Shown in pieces: positions 8,645-17,284 of a DNA stretch of 64,000 bases. The position numbers were made by a program, and so were the translations under genes. A model generated the notes under the pieces. It was not told the origin of the DNA. It saw nothing but the letters and a program-made list of their open reading frames with translations, and searched no databases. The first letter of the stretch is position 1, and each line of letters opens with the position of its first letter. The stretch is from CALSMU01 sp963926405 (lineage in GTDB: Bacteria > Bacteroidota > Bacteroidia > Flavobacteriales_D > Parvicellaceae). The stretch covers positions 1 to 64,000 of the forward strand of contig CAWUXI010000019.1 of the NCBI GenBank assembly GCA_963926405.1, in the 5' to 3' direction.

Positions 8645-9979
8645 TTAATCTTCCTCAGCCCATTTTAACCTATCCATTGGAGAGAATTGCCAAGGCGCTC
8701 CATTATTCTCAATATTTGTTAGCATTGTAGCTAATTCGGAAGGAACTTTTGATTCTTCCATGACTAAATATCTTCTTAAATCAATAATAATAGTTAAGGG
8801 GTCTATGTTAACTGGACAAGCTTGCACACATGCATTACATGACGTACATGCCCATAATTCTTCTTCGGTTATATAATCACCTAACAACGATTTACCATCA
8901 ACAAAATCCTTTCCATGTTTTCGAATATTTTTTCCAACTTCTTCCAGTCGATCTCTCGTATCCATTATGATTTTACGTGGAGAAAGTTTTTTACCGGTTT
9001 GACTTGCAGGACACATTGAAGAACATCTACCACATTCTGTACAGGTATAAGCATCCATTAAACTTTTCCAAGTTAGGTCAGTCACATCCTTTGCACCAAA
9101 CCTTTCTGGCGGACCAATTGGTTCTGAAGGAGCAGCATATGGATCTGCATTAGGATCAAACATCATTTCAACCTCTTTTTTAACAGAAGCCATATTTGTA
9201 AACTGTCCTTTATGTTTCAAATTCGAGTAATACACATTTGGAAACGCAAGTAGTACATGAAAATGCTTAGATATCGGCAAGTAATTCAAAAAGGTAAATA
9301 CCATTATGATATGACCCCACCAACCTATTCGCTCTATTACTTCTAAAGTACTGACATCGATCCCTCCAAAAACACTAGGTCCAATAATACTTGAAACAGC
9401 AAAACCATATGTATTTCCTGGTAAACCATCGGCATGCGAGCTCCCTAAATTCATTAATGCTTCATCGGCACCATTCATTGTGAGAATACAGAGCACCAAA
9501 ACAATCTCCATGTAAAGAATAATATTACCATCTAACTTTGGCCATCCTGTCATTTCATCCATATGAAAACGGGGTATTTTCAATAAATTTCTTCTTGCTA
9601 AAAAGGCAAATGTTGCGATTAGAGCTAAGACTGATAGTACCTCAATAAAGCTGATTAGAAAAGTGTAAAACCCACCTAATGAACTAGCAAAAATTCTATG
9701 AGAACCAGAAATTCCATCAACAAAAATTTCTATTAATTCTATTTGCGTTATAATAAAAGCCGCATAAATACAAAAGTGCAGTAAGGCTGGAATAGGTCGT
9801 TGAAACATTTTCTTTTGACCCAAAGCAACGAAAACCATTGTTTTCAATCGTTCTAGTTTATTATCAGAACGGTTAATATTTTTTCCTAATAAAATATTCT
9901 TTCGAATGCGCATTACATTTATTCCAAATAATGCAGTTCCAACAACAATTAATACAATAAAAACAATACTTGCTACCAT
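8645..9979 (-). CDS. Membrane-bound 4Fe-4S oxidoreductase subunit
   Basis: 444-residue protein with an N-terminal membrane part and a C-terminal ferredoxin domain. The first ~260 residues contain about five to six hydrophobic segments (for example VASIVFIVLIVVGTALFGIN, ALLHFCIYAAFIITQIELI and IILYMEIVLVLCILTM), resembling the NarI/DsrM type. The cytosolic part carries two cluster motifs, CTECGRCSSMCPAS and CTSCNACVQACPVNIDP, each followed by a CP, as in two 4Fe-4S clusters. With the downstream CCG protein it makes a quinone-linked electron-transfer module of HdrDE/GlpC type. The electron donor is unknown. Confidence 0.9.
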   Translation of the reverse strand: MVASIVFIVLIVVGTALFGINVMRIRKNILLGKNINRSDNKLERLKTMVFVALGQKKMFQRPIPALLHFCIYAAFIITQIELIEIFVDGISGSHRIFASSLGGFYTFLISFIEVLSVLALIATFAFLARRNLLKIPRFHMDEMTGWPKLDGNIILYMEIVLVLCILTMNGADEALMNLGSSHADGLPGNTYGFAVSSIIGPSVFGGIDVSTLEVIERIGWWGHIIMVFTFLNYLPISKHFHVLLAFPNVYYSNLKHKGQFTNMASVKKEVEMMFDPNADPYAAPSEPIGPPERFGAKDVTDLTWKSLMDAYTCTECGRCSSMCPASQTGKKLSPRKIIMDTRDRLEEVGKNIRKHGKDFVDGKSLLGDYITEEELWACTSCNACVQACPVNIDPLTIIIDLRRYLVMEESKVPSELATMLTNIENNGAPWQFSPMDRLKWAEED

Positions 9980-9985
9980 GCTGAT

Positions 9986-11032
9986 TTATTTATCCATTCT
10001 ACCTCTAAGCGTGTCTTTTACCCACTTCTTTACTATCTTTTCATCTTTCGAAGTTAAGAAACCTTTGTCCTTACCTCCAAATATAGCAAATTGAAGATAC
10101 CTGTTTGGATGTTCCTGAATATTCTCAACCAACCTTCCCGCTTCTTCAATCATGATATTCATATTTTTGTACATCGTTGAATCCTTCATTAATTTAGTCA
10201 AAGTACCATCTCCATTTTGAATTTCATCTAAAATAATAGTAACATTCTCCAATGCTGTTTTTGCATTATCAACAACTCCCTCTATATCAACTTGTCTTAA
10301 AGAGTCAGTAATATCATTTACATTAGATACAATAGAAGTGATTTTCTCATTACTTTCTTTAAGGTTTCCAGTTATCGAATTCATATTCGTAAGTATCGAA
10401 CTAATTTTAGATCTACTGGCTGACATAGTTATCATCAAAGAGTCAAGTTCATTTGAAATACTTTCAAAATTTTCAATTGTTCTCTGTAATCCATCAAATG
10501 ACTCATTCAAATTATCCGTATTATTACTAAAAATAGATTGAATTACAGTTATCGCCGTATCCGCAGTTCCAACCAATTGATTCATTTTGATCATCAAGGG
10601 CTGAATTCTTTTATCTATTTCACCTTGCAAGCTTTCCTGTACTCCAACAGATAGAGTATCTCCAACATCATGAAAAATTATTTCCTGCGCTTTATAGTGT
10701 AATGTTATAAACCCTGTTCCTAGTAAATCAGCTTCTAACCTGGCTATAGACCCCAGTGGTATCTTAACTAAAGTATCTGTTATTTCAAATCTAACAATAA
10801 CCTGAGTTGGATTTCCTGGATATAACCCGACTTCTGAGACTGAACCAACATTAACCCCGTTTAATGAAACCTTACTGCTATTTGTTAACCCGTCAGCCTT
10901 AGGGAAAATGGCATAATATGATTGAGTATTATTCCACAACACCTCTCCTTTTAGAAAGAAAAACCCTAAAATTAATCCCGCAATTGCTATTGAAGCAACA
11001 ACACCAACAATAAATTCTTTTCTTATTTTCAT
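9986..11032 (-). CDS. MlaD/MCE-domain lipid transport protein
   Basis: Inner-membrane anchored MCE protein of 348 residues. One N-terminal membrane helix (FIVGVVASIAIAGLILGFFF) is followed by a single MCE domain (about 38-120; SKVSLNGVNVGSVSEVGLYP is the typical core) and a long helical region with a repeating coiled-coil character (about 140-300). MCE proteins form hexameric rings that move phospholipids or other lipids between the membranes. I start at ATG 11032 (MKIRKEF) because the extension to 11041 would need TTG. The MlaE/MlaF permease and ATPase are not in the window. It follows the amidase gene and precedes the Fe-S pair. Confidence 0.9.
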   Translation of the reverse strand: MKIRKEFIVGVVASIAIAGLILGFFFLKGEVLWNNTQSYYAIFPKADGLTNSSKVSLNGVNVGSVSEVGLYPGNPTQVIVRFEITDTLVKIPLGSIARLEADLLGTGFITLHYKAQEIIFHDVGDTLSVGVQESLQGEIDKRIQPLMIKMNQLVGTADTAITVIQSIFSNNTDNLNESFDGLQRTIENFESISNELDSLMITMSASRSKISSILTNMNSITGNLKESNEKITSIVSNVNDITDSLRQVDIEGVVDNAKTALENVTIILDEIQNGDGTLTKLMKDSTMYKNMNIMIEEAGRLVENIQEHPNRYLQFAIFGGKDKGFLTSKDEKIVKKWVKDTLRGRMDK

Positions 11033-11045
11033 ATTAACCAATTTT

Positions 11046-11078
11046 CATATTCTTTATTTACAAAAAATAAAGAATATG
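11046..11078. repeat. 14-bp perfect inverted repeat
   Basis: CATATTCTTTATTT (11046-11059) is exactly complementary to AAATAAAGAATATG (11065-11078) around the loop ACAAA, in the gap between the amidase stop and the MCE start. There is no T-tract, so on the leftward transcript it is more likely an mRNA processing or stability element than a terminator. Confidence 0.7.
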
Positions 11079-11091
11079 GTATAATGCACAA

Positions 11092-12258
11092 CTACATTTT
11101 ACTTTTTTCAATTGCTTTTTGCAAATCTAATCTTTTTCCGTTTTCAAAAGCAATAACAAAGGCAGATTCGTAGCCAATCTTCCGTACTTCAGTCTGTCTG
11201 CTTTTCGCTTCTTCAATTGAATTATATTTCCCTACAATATATTTAAACTTGTTACCACTTTCGATTCTATCTACATCTTTCATTCCGTTAAAATTAAATG
11301 ATTTCAATTCAAGTTTGGTTTTAGAGGTTGCGATTTGAACGCTAAACACAATACTCTGCTTTTCTTCCGAAACATCCAAGTTCTGATTATTCTTTACATT
11401 AACAACTTTTACTTCTCCTTCTGAATCCGATTTAAGCGTTTCGTCAACCTTATCATTTTGCTCTTTATAGGTTTCAAATGCGTCAAACAACTCTTTAGCC
11501 ATCGAACTTCTACCTTCCTTGCTAGCTAAAAATTTTTCCTCTTCTAAGTTAGATAAAAAACCAAGTTCAACCAACACTGAAGGCATAGTTGTTTTATATA
11601 AGACCAAAAAACCTGCTTGCTTAACACCTCTATCCGGTCTTTTTAAATCTCCAACGCAATTTTTCTGGAAAAGATGAGCCAATTTCAAGCTCTGATCTAA
11701 AAAAGCATTTTGACGAAGCGAAAGTGCTATGTAGGCATCTGGATCATTTGGATCGAAACTTTCATATTTTTGTTCATGGTCTTCCTCCATTAAAATCGAA
11801 GAGTTTTCCCATTTAGCAACCTCCAAAGCTGCTTCCGATTTGTGCAACCCTAAGACAAATGACTCAAAACCTTTTGCTGCTGTATTTTCTGCCGCATTTG
11901 AATGAATTGAAATAAATAAATCAGCACCAGCTTCATTCGCTATTTTTGCTCTTTTACTCAATCCGATAAACACATCGGTTGAGCGTGTATAAACTACTTT
12001 AACCTTTGGAAATCTTGCGCTTATTAACTCCCCCAACTGCAGACTTACATCCAACACCACATCCTTTTCTTGTAATTTAGTTTTAGCAACCGCTCCAGGA
12101 TCTTTACCGCCATGACCAGGATCGATAACTACCGTTTTAATTCCTAAACCTGTTTGTGAATAGACCGTATTTGAAAACAGCAGCGCGATACTGATAAGAA
12201 ACGTCAAAAAAATACGTTTCTTCGCACAAGAATTATATAATAAGTTCGTTTTATCCAT
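11092..12258 (-). CDS. N-acetylmuramoyl-L-alanine amidase (Amidase_3) with SPOR-like tail
   Basis: Exported zinc amidase cutting the MurNAc-L-Ala bond of peptidoglycan, used in cell separation and wall turnover. With the ATG at 12258 the protein has 388 residues and begins with a signal peptide (KKRIFLTFLISIALLFSN). The longer frame to 12384 would run through the divergent lptD start and was rejected. Zinc and catalytic residues are visible: His in PGHGGKDPGA, Glu in LQEKDVVLDV, His in ISIHSNAA and Glu in VLVELGFLSN. The C-terminal ~80 residues (FSVQIATSKTKLE, KYIVGKYNSIEEAKSRQTEV, GYESAFVIAF) look like a SPOR domain, which would direct the enzyme to denuded septal glycan. First gene of the leftward run. 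Confidence 0.93.
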   Translation of the reverse strand: MDKTNLLYNSCAKKRIFLTFLISIALLFSNTVYSQTGLGIKTVVIDPGHGGKDPGAVAKTKLQEKDVVLDVSLQLGELISARFPKVKVVYTRSTDVFIGLSKRAKIANEAGADLFISIHSNAAENTAAKGFESFVLGLHKSEAALEVAKWENSSILMEEDHEQKYESFDPNDPDAYIALSLRQNAFLDQSLKLAHLFQKNCVGDLKRPDRGVKQAGFLVLYKTTMPSVLVELGFLSNLEEEKFLASKEGRSSMAKELFDAFETYKEQNDKVDETLKSDSEGEVKVVNVKNNQNLDVSEEKQSIVFSVQIATSKTKLELKSFNFNGMKDVDRIESGNKFKYIVGKYNSIEEAKSRQTEVRKIGYESAFVIAFENGKRLDLQKAIEKSKM

Positions 12259-12303
12259 TATTCTGATTTTGTACGCATCGAAAACAATACAAAACACCAA
12301 CTT

Positions 12304-12311
12304 CAAATGTA
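12304..12311 (-). promoter_or_regulatory. Probable -7 element for the amidase operon
   Basis: Read on the minus strand the bases are TACATTTG, a perfect TAnnTTTG element, 45 bases before the amidase ATG in the 82-base divergent gap with lptD. No convincing -33 element is seen. Confidence 0.4.
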
Positions 12312-12340
12312 GCTTCAAACTGCCTAAGATTGTTTGTGCT

Positions 12341-14887
12341 ATGCGTTTAATTATTATCGGCGCATTGTTAACAATCAATTCCACTGATTCCTTTGCCCAG
12401 AATCAAAACGATTCTACTCTGCAAATTAATAGCGAACTTGAATCTCCGCTATCTTATAACTCAAAGGATTCTATCGTAATGGACATGCCTAATCAAAAAG
12501 CACGCCTTTATAATCATGCACATATTGATTACGATGAAATAATACTCGATGCATGTTACATTGAATTCGATTTTGAAACAAAAGAAGTATTCGCTAGATT
12601 GTGTATCGACTCCATAGGAAATAAAGTTGGGATACCCGAACTAACAGACGGAGACACCAAAACCGAAGCAGATAGTCTACGATTTAATTTCGAATCAAAA
12701 AGAGGCATCACCTACCAAGTAAAGCTGCAAGAAGGTGAAAGTTATATACATGGCATTAAAGTCAAAAGACAAGGAAATGGCAACATTCATGTTGACACTG
12801 CTCTTTATACAACATGTGACTTAGACCATCCTCATTATTATTTTAAAATGAGAAAAGCCATAATAAAACCTAACGATAAAATTATATCAGGCCCAGTAAA
12901 TCTTTTTATTGCCGGTGTGCCAACTCCGCTAGGTCTACCTTTTGGATATTTCCCTAATAAAACGAAGGGTGCAAATGGAATTGTAATACCTACATACGGA
13001 GAGTCGACATTGGGAATCTACTTACTTGGCGGAGGGTATTACCACAAGTTTAAAAATGACAAAGTAGCGACTGAAATACTTGGAGATATATATTCTAAAG
13101 GAAGTTGGGGACTAAAGAATAACACCACTTATAAAAACAAATACAAATACAATGGAAACTTCAACCTAAATTTTAGGGAAATTAGACAAGGAGACTCTGA
13201 ATTTATTGACTTTTCAAAAACTACCGAATTTTTTATACGCTGGACGCATAATCAAGATGCAAAATCAAAGCCTGGAAAAACATTTAGCGCCTCAATTAAT
13301 GCTGGCACATCCACGAATTTTCAGAATGACTTTAATAACGTTAGTGCAAATGATTACTTATCTAATAATTTCAATTCAAATATTTCATGGGGAAGTAAAG
13401 TAAACTTATTTAAAGGAAAAGTTCCATCCAATATCTCAATTAACGCAAGGCACAATCAAAATAATAGTACGCACAACATTACTTTCACACTGCCCGAAGT
13501 AACTTACAATATAAATCGGTTTTATCCTTTTAAATTTATTAACTCAAAAAATGCAATTGAAAGTGGTTTAAAAAAAGAATTAAATAAAATAGGACTAAGC
13601 TACAATACAACATTAAAAAACGAGCTTTCTATGAAAGATACAGATGTAAGCCTAAATAATTTTAGCACGATTCCTGACAGCATGCGAAACGGAATGCGAC
13701 ATAATGTTAATGCTTCAACATCTTTCAAGTTCCTGAACAAAACGATTACATTTAACCCCTCATACCAATTGACATCATTATTTTATATGGACCAAATTCA
13801 GAAAAGCTGGAACCCACTCTTGACTGAAGAGATAACCGATACAATTGAAAGATTTTCAGCTCCATATTGGCATAGCTTCAATGCTAGCTTAACCACAAAA
13901 GTTTATGCCTTTTACCGTTTCGCAAATTTCTTAACTGGTGTAAAAGAAACTAAATTCAGACACACCATAACTCCAAATTTCAATTATTCTTATCGCCCAG
14001 ATATTAACTACATCAACAATTACCAGATAGACACGATTTCTCCGGTAAAAGAAATAGAATACTCTCCTTTTCAAAATGGTATTTTCGGAAGACCTTCTAC
14101 AGGATCATCTAATCGAATTGGCTTTAATTTAATTAACGCCATTGAAATGAAGCAAAAAAACTTGAATGATACAACGGCTGAAAACCCATTCAATAGATAT
14201 AAAATATTAGAAAATATTACATTCAACTCATCTTATGATTTCAACAAAGATTCACTAAAACTTGACAATATTCGAATGTCTGGAAGAACCACTCTATACA
14301 AAAATTTAAGTTTACGTTTTGGAGGAAACATTGACCCTTACAACTATAAAAATGGAGTCAAACATGATGCATTTCAATACAATATAAATGGGAAATTGGG
14401 GACAATCAAAAATGTCAACTTAGCTTTGAACCTAAGGTTTAAAAGTAAAAAAGGACATAAAGGGTCTTATACAAGTAGTAAGGGAACAGAAACTGATTTA
14501 GATATGGTTAACATAAATCCAGATGCATATTTAGATTTTAGCGTTCCTTGGTCAATTGCTTTTAATTATAAAATTGATAGAAACAGATTGATTTCTGAAG
14601 GCACAGACACTATAAACCTTACGCAAACCATAAGTATAAATGGTGATTTAAGCCTTTCTGAGAATTGGAAAATCGAATTTGGGACTAATTATGATTTTAC
14701 AAGAAAACAATTTAGTTACTCTTCTATTAATATCACCAGAAACTTACACTGTTGGGAAGCTAGTTTTAATTGGATTCCATTTGGATTCATGAAAAGTTAT
14801 AACATTCAAATAAATGTAAAATCAGCACTTCTCCAAGACTTAAAACTTCAAAGAAGAAGGACTTGGTATGATAGTGGTGTTAGATAA
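12341..14887 (+). CDS. lptD: LPS-assembly outer-membrane protein, LptD type
   Basis: Outer-membrane protein of 848 residues expected to insert LPS into the outer leaflet. A signal peptide (RLIIIGALLTINSTDSFAQ) supports the ATG at 12341; the open frame extends upstream to 12269 but that stretch lacks export character. The N-terminal part is OstA-like (about 30-180: KARLYNHAHIDYDEIILDACY, then the YTTCDLDHPHYYFKMRKAII segment with a Cys-x-x-x-HPHY pattern typical of Bacteroidota LptD). The remainder is a beta-barrel rich in alternating aromatic/polar strands. Divergent from the amidase, 82 bases apart. With the OstA-like protein at 5.7 kb it supplies two parts of the Lpt bridge. Confidence 0.88.
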   Translation: MRLIIIGALLTINSTDSFAQNQNDSTLQINSELESPLSYNSKDSIVMDMPNQKARLYNHAHIDYDEIILDACYIEFDFETKEVFARLCIDSIGNKVGIPELTDGDTKTEADSLRFNFESKRGITYQVKLQEGESYIHGIKVKRQGNGNIHVDTALYTTCDLDHPHYYFKMRKAIIKPNDKIISGPVNLFIAGVPTPLGLPFGYFPNKTKGANGIVIPTYGESTLGIYLLGGGYYHKFKNDKVATEILGDIYSKGSWGLKNNTTYKNKYKYNGNFNLNFREIRQGDSEFIDFSKTTEFFIRWTHNQDAKSKPGKTFSASINAGTSTNFQNDFNNVSANDYLSNNFNSNISWGSKVNLFKGKVPSNISINARHNQNNSTHNITFTLPEVTYNINRFYPFKFINSKNAIESGLKKELNKIGLSYNTTLKNELSMKDTDVSLNNFSTIPDSMRNGMRHNVNASTSFKFLNKTITFNPSYQLTSLFYMDQIQKSWNPLLTEEITDTIERFSAPYWHSFNASLTTKVYAFYRFANFLTGVKETKFRHTITPNFNYSYRPDINYINNYQIDTISPVKEIEYSPFQNGIFGRPSTGSSNRIGFNLINAIEMKQKNLNDTTAENPFNRYKILENITFNSSYDFNKDSLKLDNIRMSGRTTLYKNLSLRFGGNIDPYNYKNGVKHDAFQYNINGKLGTIKNVNLALNLRFKSKKGHKGSYTSSKGTETDLDMVNINPDAYLDFSVPWSIAFNYKIDRNRLISEGTDTINLTQTISINGDLSLSENWKIEFGTNYDFTRKQFSYSSINITRNLHCWEASFNWIPFGFMKSYNIQINVKSALLQDLKLQRRRTWYDSGVR

Positions 14888-14899
14888 ATTAAAAATAGT

Positions 14900-15277
14900 A
14901 TGAAAAAAATTATTAATTCTAAAAACGCTCCCGCTCCAATCGGACCTTACAGCCAGGCCGTTTTAGCAGGAAATACGCTGTTTGCAAGCGGTCAAATTGC
15001 AATCAATCCTTCTTCTGGAGAACTCGTACTCTCATCGATCGAAGAAGAAACCGAGCAAGTAATGCAAAACATTAAAGCAGTTCTAAATGAAGCTCAAATG
15101 ACTTTCGAAAACATTGTGAAATGTTCGATTTTCTTAAGTAGCATGGATAGTTTTTCAAAAGTTAATGAGGTTTACGGGAAATATTTCCACTCTAACCCTC
15201 CAGCCAGAGAAACTGTAGAGGTTTCCTGCCTGCCTAAAAATGTGAATGTTGAAATTAGTTTTATTGCTGTTAAATAA
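14900..15277 (+). CDS. ridA: RidA-family enamine/imine deaminase
   Basis: 125-residue YjgF/YER057c/UK114 protein. RidA hydrolyses reactive 2-aminoacrylate and other enamines made by PLP enzymes, protecting the cell. The family signature is complete: APAPIGPYSQAV at the N-terminus, LFASGQIAINP, and the active-site Arg in PPARETVEVSCLP. Length is standard. It starts 12 bases after lptD, so it is probably co-transcribed with it although the functions look unrelated. Confidence 0.95.
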   Translation: MKKIINSKNAPAPIGPYSQAVLAGNTLFASGQIAINPSSGELVLSSIEEETEQVMQNIKAVLNEAQMTFENIVKCSIFLSSMDSFSKVNEVYGKYFHSNPPARETVEVSCLPKNVNVEISFIAVK

Positions 15278-15284
15278 GAAAAAA

Positions 15285-15536
15285 ATGAAAGGGCTACTAA
15301 GCTTATTTACACTATTATTTATTCTGAACTTAAGTTCTTGCACCAAGGATTGTGGATCACCCAAGCCATCTGGATGTGATGATGAATTGCCAACAGGATC
15401 CACGTGCATGGCCTATTGGGAAAGTTGGTTATACAACGACAACACTAACTCATGCGAGTTTACTGGTTATAGTGGCTGTAATGAAATTGGTTTTCAAACC
15501 AAACAAGAATGCCAAGAATGTCAGTGCAATAACTAA
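15285..15536 (+). CDS. Small lipoprotein with a Kunitz-like cysteine framework
   Basis: 83-residue lipoprotein; the ATG at 15285, 7 bases after the ridA stop, gives a lipoprotein signal (LLFILNLSSC, lipidated Cys19). The remainder has cysteines at 23, 31, 41, 57, 65, 76, 79 and 81. Spacing C31-x9-C41-x15-C57-x7-C65-x10-C76 is close to the BPTI/Kunitz pattern (x8, x15, x7, x12), and conserved Kunitz positions agree: Tyr-Asn before the third Cys (WLYNDNTNSC), Tyr and Gly in CEFTGYSGC, Phe in EIGFQTK, and ExC near the end. The residue at the P1 site after the second Cys is Met42, so if it inhibits proteases trypsin is unlikely to be the main target. Assignment is by motif only. Confidence 0.6.
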   Translation: MKGLLSLFTLLFILNLSSCTKDCGSPKPSGCDDELPTGSTCMAYWESWLYNDNTNSCEFTGYSGCNEIGFQTKQECQECQCNN

Positions 15537-15541
15537 AGAGC

Positions 15542-17284
15542 TTATTTCCTCTTATAAAAAGCGAAACCCCCTTTTTGATATAGAAACTCACATTTAGGAC
15601 TATTATCCATTTGATATTTTTGATTCACACGAATAACAAAATAAGTTGGTTTGTCAACGTCACCGTCCATTAACCAATGTATTACCTGAGAATTAAAAAT
15701 CGTTTTATCCTGTTGAGTTAAATCATTAAAAGACCCTGCCTGATACTGTTCTAACAAATGTTTCTTATATTTTATTAAAGCATCATTCTCTTTCAATGGT
15801 TGTACTTCTGCATAAAAATATTGCGCATAGCTCTTCATGTTTACTGGAGTAACATATACATCTTGCCCTTTTAAATTTTCATAAAAACTAATCATTGGAC
15901 CTTGAGAAAAACTTTCTATTTTAGGGACCATAACCCTTGTAAACACAAGCAAACAAAAAGCAGTACTAATGGAAAATACTAATACAGATTTTACTACTTG
16001 TAATTTGGATAAAAAATAAATTCCAAAAACAATGGAAATAAAATAGAATACTCCAATTAAAAATTCCCATCCATCTATTGGAATATCAACAGATAATTGA
16101 GCTGCGGCAAAAGGATCTTTTAAATTAGGAATTAGCCATTCATCTTTTCTATCAAGAACAATTGGCAATAAAGTTAAAAGGGAAGAAAAAATGAATCCAA
16201 AAAAAACAATTGTAAGCAACATCCATTTTTTTACGACCAACTTTCCTTCATAAATTTTAAATAAATAGGTTGCAGCCAAATAGCTAAGTGGCAAGTATGC
16301 CATCGAAGAATAGTGCACAATCTTTGTTGTTGAAATGCTAAATAAAATCATTACAACCCAAAACAGAATTTTCATCCACTTCTCAAATTCGATAGCCATC
16401 GGATCAAAAGCATCCTCCTCCTTTTTGCTGAAAAACCTAGGAATTGCTATGATTGAAAGTGGAAAACAACCGATTAACACAACAACAAAATGGTAATAAA
16501 ATGGCTGAGAATGACCGGCTACGGGAGTAGTAAATAAATCCAATTGGTACTTTACAAACTCGACAATAAACCAAGGACCATTTTGAACTAACTCATACCC
16601 GAACCACAGGAACGAAACAGTAAATATTGTAACAATAAAAATTAAGACACTCTTAACGGAAGCCACTCTTTTAAATCTATTGAATATCCAATACACACCA
16701 AACGCTAACATCAACAATAATAGACCTACAGGGCCTTTTGTGATAATCGCTAAACCAACAAACAAACCGGATAATGCGGCAAACTTATTTTGTTCAATCC
16801 CTTTATCGCTATTAATAAGCCTAATTAAATAATAAATAGAAGTAAAAATAAAATAGTTAAAAACCGGATCGATAATCCCCGATTTATAATACAAGTTAGG
16901 AAGGAACGAACCAAAATATATTAATGCCCAGATAAAACCGAAATTATCAGAACGCAACGTCCTTCCAATTTTAAAGAGTGTGAGCATCGTTAACACCCCA
17001 AAAACAGCATTGGGAAATCTTGCTGCAAACTCTGTTATTCCAAAAACACTCATTGATATTGACTGCAACCAGAAAAACAACGGAGGCTTTTCCATAAAAG
17101 GTTCATAGTTAATTTGAACCTGGAAAAAGTTTTTCGAAGCTAACATTTCACGTGAAGATTCCGCAAAATTTATTTCATCCCAATCGAACAGATGTACACT
17201 CCCCAAAAAAGGAAGAAAAAACACCAAACCTAAAATGGTTAAGAGTATTTGATAACCATATGGCTTTTCTAAAAATATTCTCAT
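15542..17284 (-). CDS. Glycosyltransferase family 39 (ArnT-like)
   Basis: Polytopic membrane glycosyltransferase, 580 residues, using a polyprenyl-phosphate-linked sugar donor. The GT-C fold signature is clear: FDWDEINFAESSREML with the catalytic Asp-Glu in the first periplasmic loop, followed by MEKPPLFFWLQS and about 11-12 membrane helices, then a soluble C-terminal domain. ArnT relatives transfer aminoarabinose to lipid A; others glycosylate proteins or glycans. Its start overlaps the PAP2 stop by 4 bases (ATGA), so it is translationally linked. The acceptor is not determinable from sequence, though lipid A is plausible next to LPS genes. Confidence 0.9.
   Translation of the reverse strand: MRIFLEKPYGYQILLTILGLVFFLPFLGSVHLFDWDEINFAESSREMLASKNFFQVQINYEPFMEKPPLFFWLQSISMSVFGITEFAARFPNAVFGVLTMLTLFKIGRTLRSDNFGFIWALIYFGSFLPNLYYKSGIIDPVFNYFIFTSIYYLIRLINSDKGIEQNKFAALSGLFVGLAIITKGPVGLLLLMLAFGVYWIFNRFKRVASVKSVLIFIVTIFTVSFLWFGYELVQNGPWFIVEFVKYQLDLFTTPVAGHSQPFYYHFVVVLIGCFPLSIIAIPRFFSKKEEDAFDPMAIEFEKWMKILFWVVMILFSISTTKIVHYSSMAYLPLSYLAATYLFKIYEGKLVVKKWMLLTIVFFGFIFSSLLTLLPIVLDRKDEWLIPNLKDPFAAAQLSVDIPIDGWEFLIGVFYFISIVFGIYFLSKLQVVKSVLVFSISTAFCLLVFTRVMVPKIESFSQGPMISFYENLKGQDVYVTPVNMKSYAQYFYAEVQPLKENDALIKYKKHLLEQYQAGSFNDLTQQDKTIFNSQVIHWLMDGDVDKPTYFVIRVNQKYQMDNSPKCEFLYQKGGFAFYKRK

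Noticed and set aside
12269..12340. Upstream extension of the lptD open frame
   Set aside because: It would bury the signal peptide; ATG 12341 gives a normal one.
12259..12384. Upstream extension of the amidase open frame
   Set aside because: It runs through the divergent lptD start and would put 42 residues before the signal peptide.
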